Both the position numbers and the translations under genes were made by a program. DNA of 64,000 bases from Hofstenia miamia. Its lineage: Eukaryota; Xenacoelomorpha; Acoela; Hofsteniidae. A model generated the notes under the pieces. The model worked only from the letters and a program-made list of their open reading frames with translations. It searched no databases and had not been told where the DNA came from. The number at the start of each line of letters is the position of its first letter. The first letter of the stretch is position 1. The stretch is taken from the NCBI GenBank assembly GCA_900660155.1, contig CABFPE010000562.1, forward strand, positions 463,191 through 527,190. Direction: 5' to 3'. Positions 47,101-58,799 of the stretch are shown piece by piece.

Positions 47101-47700
47101 TTCATCAAACCTTAAAATACTGGAAAAAGTTTCATCAGATGACCTTGGAAAGTATTAAGATTGACTAGTTAATGAAATAGAAAACAAACCAAAATCAAAA
47201 AAGCAAAGCTCAGATAAAGAAAAATTTTTTGTTTGGACCACTTTACTGTATACCTTAACATCAGACTAAAAATATAAATCTTAAAATGATGCACAGATAA
47301 GTTTATATATATATATATATATATATATACATAGACATATATATATACAAACATACAGCAATTGATATTTGATATATGAGGCTAACTGTTTGAACTGCTT
47401 TCTGCATTAGTTAGTACACAGTCTGACAACCAACATTTTCTTTCTAAGGTGATGCCTCAAAAGAGATCTCTGGACTACATAATAGTTTTTATATCTTTTT
47501 TTGACATCAAAATACTCTTCACAAGCATACAATGAATACTGTGGAGGATCATCACAATTCATTCTTTTAGCCAATGTGCACCGTACTTTTTTATTTTTCC
47601 AAACATTAGGTACAGAATTAAACCAATAATTTGGTTTAGATAATGTTGTGGATTACAAACTGGGACAAAAGAATACTTATAATCCATTACCTGATACTAA
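47101..47700. other. (TA)n at 47304-47348 and a weak minus-strand coding-like stretch
   Basis: A TA microsatellite occupies 47304-47348. On the minus strand about 47440-47640 reads KVRCTLAKRMNCDDPPQYSL then YACEEYFDVKKRYKNYY, open and Cys-containing but without a family I know. It may be a piece of a transposon open frame. Confidence 0.3.
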
Positions 47701-48717
47701 ACAGTATTTAAAATGGATATTATAAACTAGGAAATTATGCTAATCAATTAAATAATTCCAAATTACTAAAAAAGCAAGCAACTTCTATATCATTAATTGT
47801 TGGCAAATTGTGCAAAGTTGCTTTTTGAAAATTCATCTAACTAAAACTAAAAAACTAATCACTAAAATTAAAATTTAGCTCCAATCTTCAATGTACTAAA
47901 AGTCAATAACTTGATATGAAAACACCCTGTTTAAAATGAAATATATCATATATGGTAAATAAATGGAACATTGAATTAATATGATGATCAATGGGATTTG
48001 GAAATAACAATCAAATTAAACAAAAACTAATAAATTCAGGGTCTAGTACACCATTTTGGAATTATCACTCCAATATATACAAAATTTCCCCATTTCAAAA
48101 AAGTTCATAAATATCCCCCACTAGCCTATTTCAAAAAATTTCAAAATTTCCTGAATATTTCCCATTATAATAATAACAATCTTATTGCCTTTCAGTGTAA
48201 ACTTGTAAAACCATATGGCTAAGGTTTTACATATTAAAAATAAGGAAATAATTGAATTCATTATTAATGTTTGCTTGAATAAAAATTTTTTAACTTTGCA
48301 TTTACCTTAACTTATTAGAAATTACATTTTATACTGTATTATTTGATAGGAAAGGATGTATCTATGGTTTAGTTTCATTAAACAAAATGGGTAGAATGCC
48401 AGGTAATGAAGTTCTTAATTTCTATTGGTTAGAGTAATTTCTCTCTTTATCACTCACAGGGTTTAAATTATAAATTTCAATTTCTTTACTGATTGCAAAT
48501 AACTATTTCTTAGCTTAGAATTATTGTAAAATAAATGATTTTTACCCTAAAAACTTGGAAATAAAAAAAACTTGATCAAACTATGAGTTTTCTTTATAAA
48601 AAATACTCATAATGCACAAATCAAACTTGGTCCATATAACTTGAACTCCAATCAAAAACCATAATATTTAGTACTTGTTTTGAGAAATGTGTTATCCAAC
48701 CAGACCTAGCAGAAAAG
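47701..48717. other. Interspersed repeat sequence; no gene seen
   Basis: 47810-48000 is the reverse of sequence at about 22440-22610. The rest is AT-rich and CpG-poor with no coding match. Confidence 0.5.
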
Positions 48718-49110
48718 GGTTGGTTCTTTTTATCAACATATGAAATCTTGAAACTGTTATAGGGAACCTTGATGGTGACATAGCAAATCTTTGTGACAAT
48801 ATGAACAAAAATTTAGCATGTATGTAGTATACATATCAATTATAAAAAAGGAACATCAAAATTTAGTCTTTTAGCATTTGCTTATTGAGTTGTAATGTAG
48901 ACTCAATGATAAAATATTATACTTGATTTAATAGAAATAACTCTGATAAATATTTTAATGTACATATGAGCAAATTTTGACTGGCCCATCTAATATTATT
49001 AATCTTCATACCTCATTCATTTTAAATTTTTGTTCATATTGTCATATAGATGTGCTATTTTGATCTCAAGATTCCCTATGTTGGTTTCACGGTTTTGTAT
49101 GTTGATAAAA
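48718..49110. mobile_element. MULE-type MITE, diverged right end
   Basis: The left TIR starts GGTTGGTTCTTTTTATCAAC and the right side ends GTATGTTGATAAAAAC before diverging. It matches the better preserved MITE at 57449-57853 in both TIRs and in overall length. A 9-bp duplication could not be confirmed because the right tip is altered. Confidence 0.75.
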
Positions 49111-49268
49111 ACGGTCTGTAGAAATTACATTGACTAGAAATTACATAGAATTTGGAAATTACTTAGACCAGAAATTACATCAACTAGAAATTATGTAGAC
49201 CAGAAATTACATCAACTAGAAATTACTTAGACCAGAAATTATATTGACTAGAAATTACATAGACTTAT
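49111..49268 (+). repeat. Minisatellite of about 16-base units, GACTAGAAATTACATA
   Basis: About nine alternating units close to GACTAGAAATTACATA and GACCAGAAATTACATC. A few related units occur at 58450-58510 in reverse, next to a palindromic MITE, so the array is probably the end of an interspersed element and not a local expansion. Confidence 0.75.
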
Positions 49269-49640
49269 ACAACAGATGTTCTTTTTGAATATTGCTAATA
49301 TATTTGCTCATTTCACTTATTTCTAAAGTGTAAATATTTATTAAAATTCAAGCACCTGGTGCTTGCTATGTTTTAGTTGTTTTGCTAGGAAATTATCTAA
49401 TCTGCCAAGATGATTGTTTTTATATTCTAATTATCCATCCTAGTGTATATCTTTGAAGAAATTTATATGGTTTTCATTAATGTATGCAAGGAATTAAATG
49501 CATTTCAACATTAAAAGGTATGTTACTCCTTTACTAAATAACTTCATATAAATCTAGTGGTTTGTTTAATTTAAAACATGGATCCTAGTAATACAATCAT
49601 TTTTCCACTAGTAAAAAATTTAGATATTATATTACCATAT

Positions 49641-49711
49641 TGATTCAGTGAGATTTGAACTCACATCTACTGTACTTGTGTACAGAGGTGTTAATCTTAC
49701 ACTATGAATCA
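49641..49711 (-). ncRNA. tRNA-like structure 1
   Basis: Read on the minus strand it folds as a cloverleaf with perfect stems: acceptor TGATTCA/TGAATCA, D stem GTGT/ACAC, anticodon stem CTGTA/TACAG, T stem GTGAG/CTCAC with a normal TTCAAAT loop. The D loop is AAGATTA, without the conserved GG, and the anticodon loop has six bases (CACAAG), so it is not an ordinary tRNA. The overall pattern is nearest to metazoan tRNA-Gln (GGTGTAATGG D arm, GAGTTCAAATCTC T arm). It may be a tRNA-derived SINE head or a diverged tRNA gene. Confidence 0.6.
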
Positions 49712-50439
49712 GAAAGTATTCAAAAGCATCAGTAGTAAGAGACCAGGGCAAGGAGGCACCAAGGGACAGCTATGGCTATTTGCCATGTGGAAATGAAGCA
49801 ATTCTATTGGACGCCCTCTAGTGACGAAATATTTTTGACAATACTAAAATGAGCAAAATAATTTTTTAGACAATTTGTATAGAACAAAGTGGATATTTTT
49901 GATTTTTAGGATTTAGGCAAGCTGATATTTGCTACCACATTTCACTTAAAGCACCCTTGTTGTAACAATGTTTAAACATGCAATGTAATGTTTTAAGGAA
50001 AACAATTCATAGATCCAAAACCCAAATATTTCAAATGAAAAATGATGTGTTATTTGCATTAGAGTGTATTTCCAAGTGTGTTAATATTGATCAAAACAAA
50101 TATGCAAGAGGTGGAAAACAACAATTTCTTTAGCAATTACATGTAAATTGTAAAAGCATACATTACTGCAATGGCTTTGAGTGACAAAGTTCAGCATTGT
50201 ACAATCTTCAAGTTTCCATCTTCATTCTAAAATATGACGGCACTTCCACATTCACCCAGGAGGTGGCCACCAGAAATGCGTTAAGCCATTTATTTAATGT
50301 GGCTGGCTTTCCCCAGGAGGCCTATTGTTACCACAGACCTAAACCATGAGCAATGAAAACGATAATAACAATTCCAAAATAAAATATCTAGTGACATTTG
50401 ATAACACCCAAGTACTATATAATTTGTAAAAATGTAAGC

Positions 50440-51350
50440 TCAGTTAGTGAAAATAGATATTACATTAACACATATAGGCGAGTAAACCATTAACACATAA
50501 AAATTGTTTTAAAACAAAAAGCGTGTTTGGTGAAATAGAAATATTACATAAATGTATATAGGCGCATAAACTATTAAAATATAAAAATTGTTTTAAAACA
50601 AAAGCGTGTTAGGTGAAAATAGAAAAATTATATCATGTATATAGGCAAATAAAATAAATCATTAACATATAAAAACCGTTTTAAAACAAAATTGTTTTGT
50701 GAAAATAGAAAAATTACATCACGTATATAGGCAAATAAAATAAATCATTAACATATAAAAACCGTTTTAAAACAAAAGTGTTTTGTGAAAATAGGAAAAT
50801 TACATCACATATATAGGCAAATAAAATAAATCATTAACATATAAAAATCATTTTAAAACAAAAGCATGTTTGGTGAAAATAGAAAAATTACATTACGTAT
50901 ATAGGCGAACAAAATAAATCATTAACATATAAAAATCGTTTTAAACAAAAATGCGCTTGGTAAAATAGAAATATTACATTATGTATATAGGCGAATAAAA
51001 TAAATCATTAACATAAAAATCATTTTAAAGCAGAAATGTGTTTGGTGAAAATAGAAACATTACATCAACATATATGGGCGAATAAAATAAATCATTAACA
51101 TATAAAAATCGTTTTAAAACAGAAATGTGTTTGGTGAAAATAGAAATATTACATCACACATGTAGACAAATAAAATAAACCATTAACATAAAAATCATTT
51201 AAAACAAAAACGTGTTTGGTGAAAATAGAAATATTACATCAATGGACATATGCAAATAAGCCATTAACACATAAAAATCACATTAAAACAAAAATGGGTA
51301 CGATGGAAAAGAGAAATATTACATCAATGTATATAGGCAAATAAACTATT
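50440..51350 (+). repeat. Tandem array of about 86-bp units, left arm
   Basis: Roughly ten units with the phrases CGTTTTAAAACAAAA, GTGTTTGGTGAAAATAG and TTACATCACGTATATAGGCG. Spacing between successive TTTTAAAAC motifs is 84-88 bases. Confidence 0.88.
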
Positions 51351-51359
51351 AAATTGCTT

Positions 51360-54300
51360 TGCAATTTCATCAAAAAAGTGTTGTCACATTTGTTAGGATT
51401 GATTGACAGGTGTTAATTGATGAGTCATAACCCTGTTGTTAATTCATGAATAATATAGGAGGAGTGGGGTGTGGTTACAGAGTGTAGTTATTTGTGCATT
51501 ATATAATCAATCTATGAATAATTTTAGAATTTACATGTGTACGTGTTGGAGGATTTGTTAAATATGCCACCAATCTTAATAAATAATGTATACTAACATT
51601 ATATCTCATTATTAATGGGTGGTTGTATTGAATCAAGCCAAGTCTACAACGTATCATAGTATTTGGAAGAATATCTGGTCATGTATATACAAAGTTTACA
51701 TAAGTGTATAATAAATGTCTTAACAAATTAGCCTATTTTCAAAAAATTTCCTAAGTATTGTTAATAAATTAGGTGCGTTGTATGCAAATTGATTGATATT
51801 TAAAAATGTGAAGGTATATTTGTCTTAAGAAAAATACAGGAATCTTTAAAATACATAATTTTATATAAAATTTTGTGTGCATTTTATTTTGGAGGGTGTA
51901 AATACATATTCCTTGTCAGATTTATTTTTACATGTTTGTATTTTACGTTAAAACATTGCCAGGTTAATATAATTTTTTTATAACTATACCATGTTTAATT
52001 TACTTCAATCTTGGAAATATATGTATAATTTCAACAAAGCTCAATAGCAGACAGAAAATTCCGTCATTTTAACTAGAACAGCGTGTTCTTATTTACTATG
52101 GTGAGGTAATTTTATGCTTTGAAATGTGAATTCTCTTTGTATGTCAGAGATTTCAATGCTTTATACCACATAGCAAGAGTGCCATGAAGACTCATGTTAA
52201 GCAGAATGAGTTGCATTTTTACAAATTACATTGAAGTTGAGCATGATCAAGGTCAATAAATATATTATTAATGAAAACGGCATGTATATGTATAAATCCT
52301 ACTAGTGAGATTGCATGTATAATTTTTCGGAAAAGCCAAATTGCCTTTATCATGTGAGTCTATATATCATACATCTGCAATGTTAACTTGTCTTAATGCA
52401 TAACCCTTGTATTACTTTTACTGAAAACTAGTTTGTTTTTATCATATATTACACTTGTAATGAAATATCTCTCTTTTTTCTGCATTTGGATATTACCAAA
52501 ACAAATGGAATTTTTACAATGGAAAAATAATAGCATATTTGAAAAAACGATGTTTAACCCTTTTGCCTGTAATGTATTGATTCCCTGNAATACACATCTT
52601 TTTATGTGTTGTCAATTGGCGAGGAGTTTACAATTTGCAGTGGGTATCCAACACATACAAAACATGGCACTCTGATAAAATTATTTTGTAAAATGAAAAT
52701 TGTTTTTTTCTTCTCTGTTGAAATTCTAATAATGAACAGACTGGGGTTCAACCAGTAATCTCTCAGTAAAAACTGAGTGTGTTATCATTACACCACTGTT
52801 CACTTAATTCAATTCTAAACCTTATTTGTTATAACATTTGGTTGTTATTAAAATTCCATCTTGCGCACTCACATAACACATAGTTTGAGTATTACCATAG
52901 TGTGGTTAATCAAAACTTCAATAGAAATTGGAGATATAATCATACTGTCATACAGCATACTGACATTGATTAATTTTCATATTATTTGCCTTAGTTATCA
53001 AATATAACAATGCATTTCATACTAATAATTAAATTTATAACACATAGCAGGGGTTTCTATTGTGTCAATCATTCACAATGAAAAATGAAATATACGCTAT
53101 TATTAAACACAAAGCTGTGGAGAGTTAAAAATAGTTACAATGCTAGATCAGATATATTCAAGCCACCATGTAAAGAGATATAAATTTAATAATTACTAGG
53201 AGATGAGGGTGTGCATCTGATCATTATATCTAGTAACACATCAATAATTCGCTAAAACAACAAGAACCTATTAGTATGCCAACCATTCATTGCAAAAGGG
53301 AAACTTCACGAAAAATTTTTAGTGATGGAATTATATATTTAATGAAAATTCAGCAAAATTCTCGAGTGAAACAAAAACATTGTTCAATTTTTACATAGAT
53401 TGTGTGGTAATTTCTTTGACAACATAAATCTTATTATAATTTCAATAGCAAATATCATACTAATTTTGTTTAATTATGGAAATATGCTAGGATTTTATGG
53501 AAAGAAATATCCAAACACAACAACAAATGCATACTATGAACAGGAGATGTATGATTGAAATCCTGTTTAATGGTACAAATCAATATTTAGAAGCTCAATT
53601 TGTTGGATAAATTTCCTTGATGTTGGGATATGTTGTAAAACAAGGCACCGTCATGAAAAAAACGAAATCCAATGTATAAACACACCTCATGATCATATAT
53701 CAATGGAATAAATGTAAAGTTCTGTAGCATTTGTGTAAACTCTATACATTTGTGTTTTTAATTAAATAAATCTACTGAAATTATTTTTCCAATTTGCAAA
53801 ATGTAACACATAGTTCAGGTTTTACAAAGAGTGAGTCAAGGATGGTTAAATTTCTCCACTGCGGGTAAGTTATTTTTACAATAAAATAATACCATTAAGT
53901 GAAAAATGATTTCTTGTATATGTTTAATGTCAATAAAAATTTCCTGCCAAGACTTGATTTGCATAATGAAAACACTATATATATTATCAGTGGAATGTGT
54001 AAAGAAACTAAATTACAAAATGAAAAAAAAATAGCAGAAACTGTAAGAGAGAATTTCTTCTTTCATAGCATTAAAACGCCAACTCCTTCACAACTGGTAA
54101 CAAGTAATTTAATGTTGGTAAAGAATATGTATTGACATTATCGCAATAAATTCATACTTCCATTGTCGGATGCTTTTTTAACAGTAATTTGTTTTTGGTC
54201 AAACACTATAATTCAAATCTCTCAGCAAAGAAATTAATTGCAGGAAAAATAAATTAACGAAAAAATTAACTTGAAAAAATAAATTTACCAAGAAATTTAC

Positions 54301-54850
54301 AATAAATAATTAGTGAAATAGAATTAATTTTTAAAATAGTGTTGATGTTTACAAAATTTCTTTGTTCTTTGTTCTATTCTATTTTACTTGACTTGACATG
54401 ACATAGTAATCATGGTTTCAGTTTAGTTTTTAATGAAGAATGCATAATTTAAAGTATTTTTTCAACCAATTAAGATGTTTTCACTTTAAAAAGACTTTGT
54501 TTATCAAATAATCATCTTGATATGCATGAGATTGAAGGCGCTAATAGTTTTCATCATAGTGAATTCAAGTGGATTTTTCATTATAAATCTTAAAAGATCA
54601 AATTAACTAACTTTGCTTGCCAATTTACAGGTATTTACACGTTTAAAATGGGTATGTATCATGGATTAACGAGTGTTTCATCATATTTATGCATTAAAGT
54701 TACAAAGCAGAAAACCATAGTGATGTATGTAGCTACGCAAAAGTCATAACAAAATAAGGTGAACACATGAAAAACCTGCAGTTGGTTGTTTTATCAATCA
54801 TGATGCCTTGTTTGTAATCTGGCGTGTTTTTTTTGTAAAATTTCTATTCT
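51360..54850. other. Central part of the foldback element; no gene recognised
   Basis: AT-rich DNA without a coding match. The frames at 52433-52675 and 53899-54135 have no family resemblance. One N lies at 52588. A tRNA-like structure lies at 52733-52802. No Polinton protein motif was seen. Confidence 0.5.
52733..52802 (-). ncRNA. tRNA-like structure 2
   Basis: On the minus strand every stem pairs perfectly: acceptor TGAACAG/CTGTTCA, D stem GTGT/ACAC, anticodon stem CTCAG/CTGAG, T stem ACTGG/CCAGT. The D loop AATGATA lacks GG, the anticodon loop is six bases (TTTTTA) and the T loop is TTGAACC. Perfect stems together with non-standard loops make it similar to structure 1. It lies within the foldback element. 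Confidence 0.6.
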
Positions 54851-54854
54851 TCAC

Positions 54855-56530
54855 CAAACACGTTTTTTTGTTTTAAAATGATTTTTATACTTTAATAGTT
54901 TATTAGCCTATATACATTAATGTAATATTTCTCTTCTCCATTGTACCCATTTTTGTTTTAACGTGATTTTTATGTGCTAATGGCTTATTCACCTATGTCC
55001 ATTGATGTAATATTTCTATTTTCACCAAACACATTTTTGTTTTAAACGATTTTTATGTTAATGGTTTATTTTATTCATCTACATGTGTGATGTAATATTT
55101 CTATTTTCACCAAACACATTTCTCTTTTAAAACGATTTTTATATGTTAATGATTTATTTTATTCGCCCATATTTGTTGATGTAATGTTTCTATTTTCACC
55201 AAACACATTTCTGTTTAAAACGATTTTTATGTTAATGATTTATTTTATTTGCCTATATACATGATGTAATATTTCTATTTTCAAAAAACACTTTTGTTTT
55301 ATAACAGTTTTTATATGTTAATGATTTATTTTATTCACCTATATACGTGATGTAATTTTTCTATTTTCACAAAACACTTTTGTTTTAAAATGGTTTTTAT
55401 ATGTTAATGATTTAGTTTATTCACCTATATACATGATGTAATTTTTCTATTTTCACCAAACATGCTTTTGTTTTAAAATGATTTTTATATTTTAATAGTT
55501 TATTTGCCTATATATGTTTATGTAATATTTCTATTTTCACCAAACACGCTTTTGTTTTAAAATGATTTTTATATCTTAATAGTTTACTCACCTATATGTG
55601 TTGATGTAATATTTCTATTTTCACAAAACACTTTTGTTTTATAATGGTTTTTATATGTTAATGATTTATTTTATTCACCTATATACGTGATGTAATTTTT
55701 CTATTTTCACAAAACACTTTTGTTTTAAAATGGTTTTTATATGTTAATGATTTAGTTTATTCACCTATATACATGATGTAATTTTTCTATTTTCACCAAA
55801 CATGCTTTTGTTTTAAAATGATTTTTATATTTTAATAGTTTATTTGCCTATATATGTTTATGTAATATTTCTATTTTCACCAAACACGCTTTTGTTTTAA
55901 AATGATTTTTATATCTTAATAGTTTACTCACCTATATGTGTTGATGTAATATTTCTATTTTCAAAAAACACTTTTGTTTTATAATGGTTTTTATATGTTA
56001 ATGATTTATTTTATTCACCTATATACGTGATGTAATTTTTCTATTTTCACAAAACACTTTTGTTTTAAAATGGTTTTTATATAATAATGATTTATTTTAT
56101 TTGCCTATATATGTGATGTAATTTTTCTATTTTTACCAAACAAGCTTTTGTTTTAAAATGATTTTTATATTTTAATAGTTTATTTGCCTATATACATTTA
56201 TGTAATATTTCTATTTTCACCAAACACGCTTTTGTTTTAAAACGATTTTTATATGTTAATAGTTTACTCGCCTATATATGAGATGTTATATTTGTATTTT
56301 CACCAAATGTTTCTGTTTTAAAACAATTTTGATATTTTAATACTATATTCTCCTATATACGTTATGTATTATTTCTCTTTTCACCAAACATGGTTTTGTT
56401 TTAAAATGATTTTTATATGTTAAGGTTTGTTTGTTTATATATGTGATATAATATTTCTACTTTCACCAAACACATTTCTGTTTTAAAACAATTTCTGTGT
56501 GTTAATGGTTTACTCACCCTATATGCGTTA
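54855..56530 (-). repeat. Tandem array of about 86-bp units, right arm, with four-unit higher-order repeat
   Basis: About twenty units inverted relative to the left array. A block of four units (about 340 bp) is itself repeated: sequence from 55314 recurs at 55654 and in part at 55994, nearly unchanged. So the right array grew recently by multi-unit duplication, or was partly duplicated in assembly. Confidence 0.85.
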
Positions 56531-57448
56531 ATGTAATATCTATTTTCACTAACTGAGCTTACATTTTTACAAATAATATAGTACTTGGGTGTTATCAAAT
56601 GTCACTCGATATTTTATTTTTGAATTGTTATTATCGTTTTCATTGCACATGATTTAGGTCTGTGGTAACAATAGGCCTCCTGGGGAAAGCCAGCCACATT
56701 AAATAAATGGCTTAATGCATTTCTGGTGGCCACCTCCTGGGTGAATGTGGAAGTGCCGTCATATTTTAGAATGAAGATGGAAANTAGTTTATTCACCTAT
56801 ATACATGATGTAATTTTTCTATTTTCACCAAACATGCTTTTGTTTTAAAATGATTTTTATATTTTAATAGTTTATTTGCCTATATATGTTTATGTAATAT
56901 TTCTATTTTCACCAAACACGCTTTTGTTTTAAAATGATTTTTATANTGCTAAAGAAATTGCTGTTTTCCACCTCTTGAATATTTGTTTTGATTAATATTA
57001 ACATGCTTGGAAACACACTCTAATGCAAATAACACATCATTTTTCATTTGAAATATTTGGGTTTTGGATCTATGAATTGTTTTCCTTAAAACATTACATT
57101 GCATGTTTAAACATTGTTACAACAAGGGTGCTTTAAGTGAAATGTGGTTGCAAATATCAGCTTGCCTAAATCCTAAAAATCAAAAATATCCACTTTGTTC
57201 TAAACAAATTGTCTAAAAAAGTATTTTGCTCATTTTAGTTTTGTCAAAAATATTTCGTCACTAGATGGCGTCCAATAGAATTTTTCATTTCCACATGGCA
57301 AATAGCCATAGCTGTCCCTTGGTGCCTTCTTGCCCTGGTCTCTTACTACTAGCATCCAAGGTTGTCTAAAAGGTACTGGAATATAAAAAATTCGAGATTT
57401 ATCTCACAAATATATAGTTTTAAAAACAGTACAAAATATATTGTAGTG

Positions 57449-57853
57449 GGTTGGTGCTTTTTATCAACATATGAAATCTTTAAACTGACATAGGGAACCT
57501 TGAGATCAACATAGCAAATTGTTATGACAATATGAACAAAAATTTAGCATGAATGAGGTATGAAGATTAATAACATTAGGTGGATCATTTAAAATTATCT
57601 CATATGTACATTAAAATATTTATCTGAGTTTTTGTTATGAAATGAAGTATAATATTTTATCATTCAGTCTAGATTACAACTCAATAAACAACTGCTAAAA
57701 CTAAATTTTGATATCTCTTTTGATATAATTGATATACGTATACCTCATTCATGCCAAATTTTTTGTTCATATTGTCATAATGATTTGCTATGTTGATCTC
57801 AAGGTTCCTTATGTTGGTTTCAAGATTTCATATGTTGATAAAAAGTACCAACC
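57449..57853. mobile_element. MULE-type MITE with 9-bp target duplication
   Basis: Inverted repeats of about 100 bp start GGTTGGTGCTTTTTATCAAC and end GTTGATAAAAAGTACCAACC. The 9-bp direct repeat ATTGTAGTG is at 57440-57448 and 57854-57862. The TIR is the same as the right end of the MULE at 21040-22388, and 9-bp duplications are typical of MULEs. It has no coding sequence; it is a non-autonomous relative mobilised in trans. Confidence 0.88.
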
Positions 57854-57862
57854 ATTGTAGTG

Positions 57863-58289
57863 ATAACACTGTAAAGTTATGAAATCAAAATTGCTTGTGA
57901 ATTTAAAATGAAAAATTTAAAAAGAAAACTAATTTCATGTAGAACTATACTGGAATTACAAAACTTAAAACAAACACAAAATGATTTACAGTAAACCTAT
58001 AACCATTAAAAATTATGATAGGATTCCCACAATAGGTTTTTGAAAATTGAATATTTTCCATTATAGATCTCTAAAAACAATTATCACACTAATAATACAA
58101 ATACATATATATCTAATACTTTCATTAATTAATAATGTAACTGGAAATGACAGAAATTTTGAGAGTGATTTTATCATTTAAATATTTATTTCCAATAGAC
58201 TATTTGACGTGTTCATAAGTTATCCAATGAAAAAGGGTTTTAAATTTTTGGTCTAAGTAATTTCCAGTCAATGTAAATTCTGGTTGAAA
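57863..58289. other. No gene seen
   Basis: AT-rich sequence between MITEs, without a recognisable feature. A few AGTAATTTCC motifs near 58255 belong with the GACTAGAAATTAC repeat family. Confidence 0.4.
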
Positions 58290-58445
58290 CTTTTTTTCAT
58301 TCTTGAAAATCTCAAATCTTCCAAATTTTTCTCAGAATGGACACTTGCAGTAATTTTTCTAAGGGAAATGTGTCCATTAAATAATATTCTTGGAAGGATT
58401 TGAGATAAATTTGGAAAATTTGAGATTTTCAAGAATGAAAAAAAG
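58290..58445. mobile_element. Palindromic MITE-like hairpin
   Basis: A perfect 28-bp inverted repeat (CTTTTTTTCATTCTTGAAAA to its complement at 58418-58445) encloses a second, imperfect arm pair (CTTCCAAATTT and a GGACAC/GTGTCC pair). The whole can fold into a hairpin of about 156 bases. No target duplication was identified. Confidence 0.65.
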
Positions 58446-58799
58446 TACCAACCGTAATTTCTAGTCTAAGAAATTTCCAAAGTCTATGTAATTTCTGTAT
58501 GCCAATAAAAAGTACCAACTGCAGGAGTCTGTCTCACTTCCCCCAAATTCACTTCCCTCAAGTCTGACTTACCAAAATATTAAATGCCATTAGAGACACA
58601 ATTTCAATTAAATTGTATTTATATATTTGAATAAATGTATGTATTTCTTTAAACTTTATTTTGATTAGTTTTTTATGTAATTAAGATTGCTGAAATATGG
58701 AATTACAAGTAAATAAATGTAAATATGTGCAATAATTATAAGCATTGACTATTTACATATTATATATGTATATTTTACCCCTGACACTGTTTAGATCTA

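Larger units (their letters stand above)
49731..57350. mobile_element. Foldback element with giant inverted arms, Polinton-like termini
   Basis: The 6-bp direct repeat AGCATC is at 49725-49730 and 57351-57356. Both ends start AGTAGTAAGAGACCAGGG. The outer 700 bp of each arm are clearly inverted copies (for example AAGGGACAGCTATGGCTATT at the left, reversed near 57300). Inside these, both arms consist of about 86-bp tandem units, about ten at 50440-51350 and about twenty at 54855-56530. The centre, 51360-54850, has no recognised gene. The 6-bp duplication and AGTAGTAA tips match the Polinton at 31424-40287, so a non-autonomous Polinton relative is the best reading. A generic foldback element is the alternative. 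The right arm contains a misplaced 161-bp patch between Ns at 56784 and 56946. Confidence 0.78.

Noticed and set aside
50440-51350. Regular repeats as a CRISPR array
   Set aside because: Units are about 86 bp, tandem and drifting without unique spacers, and occur inverted in the other arm of a eukaryotic transposon.
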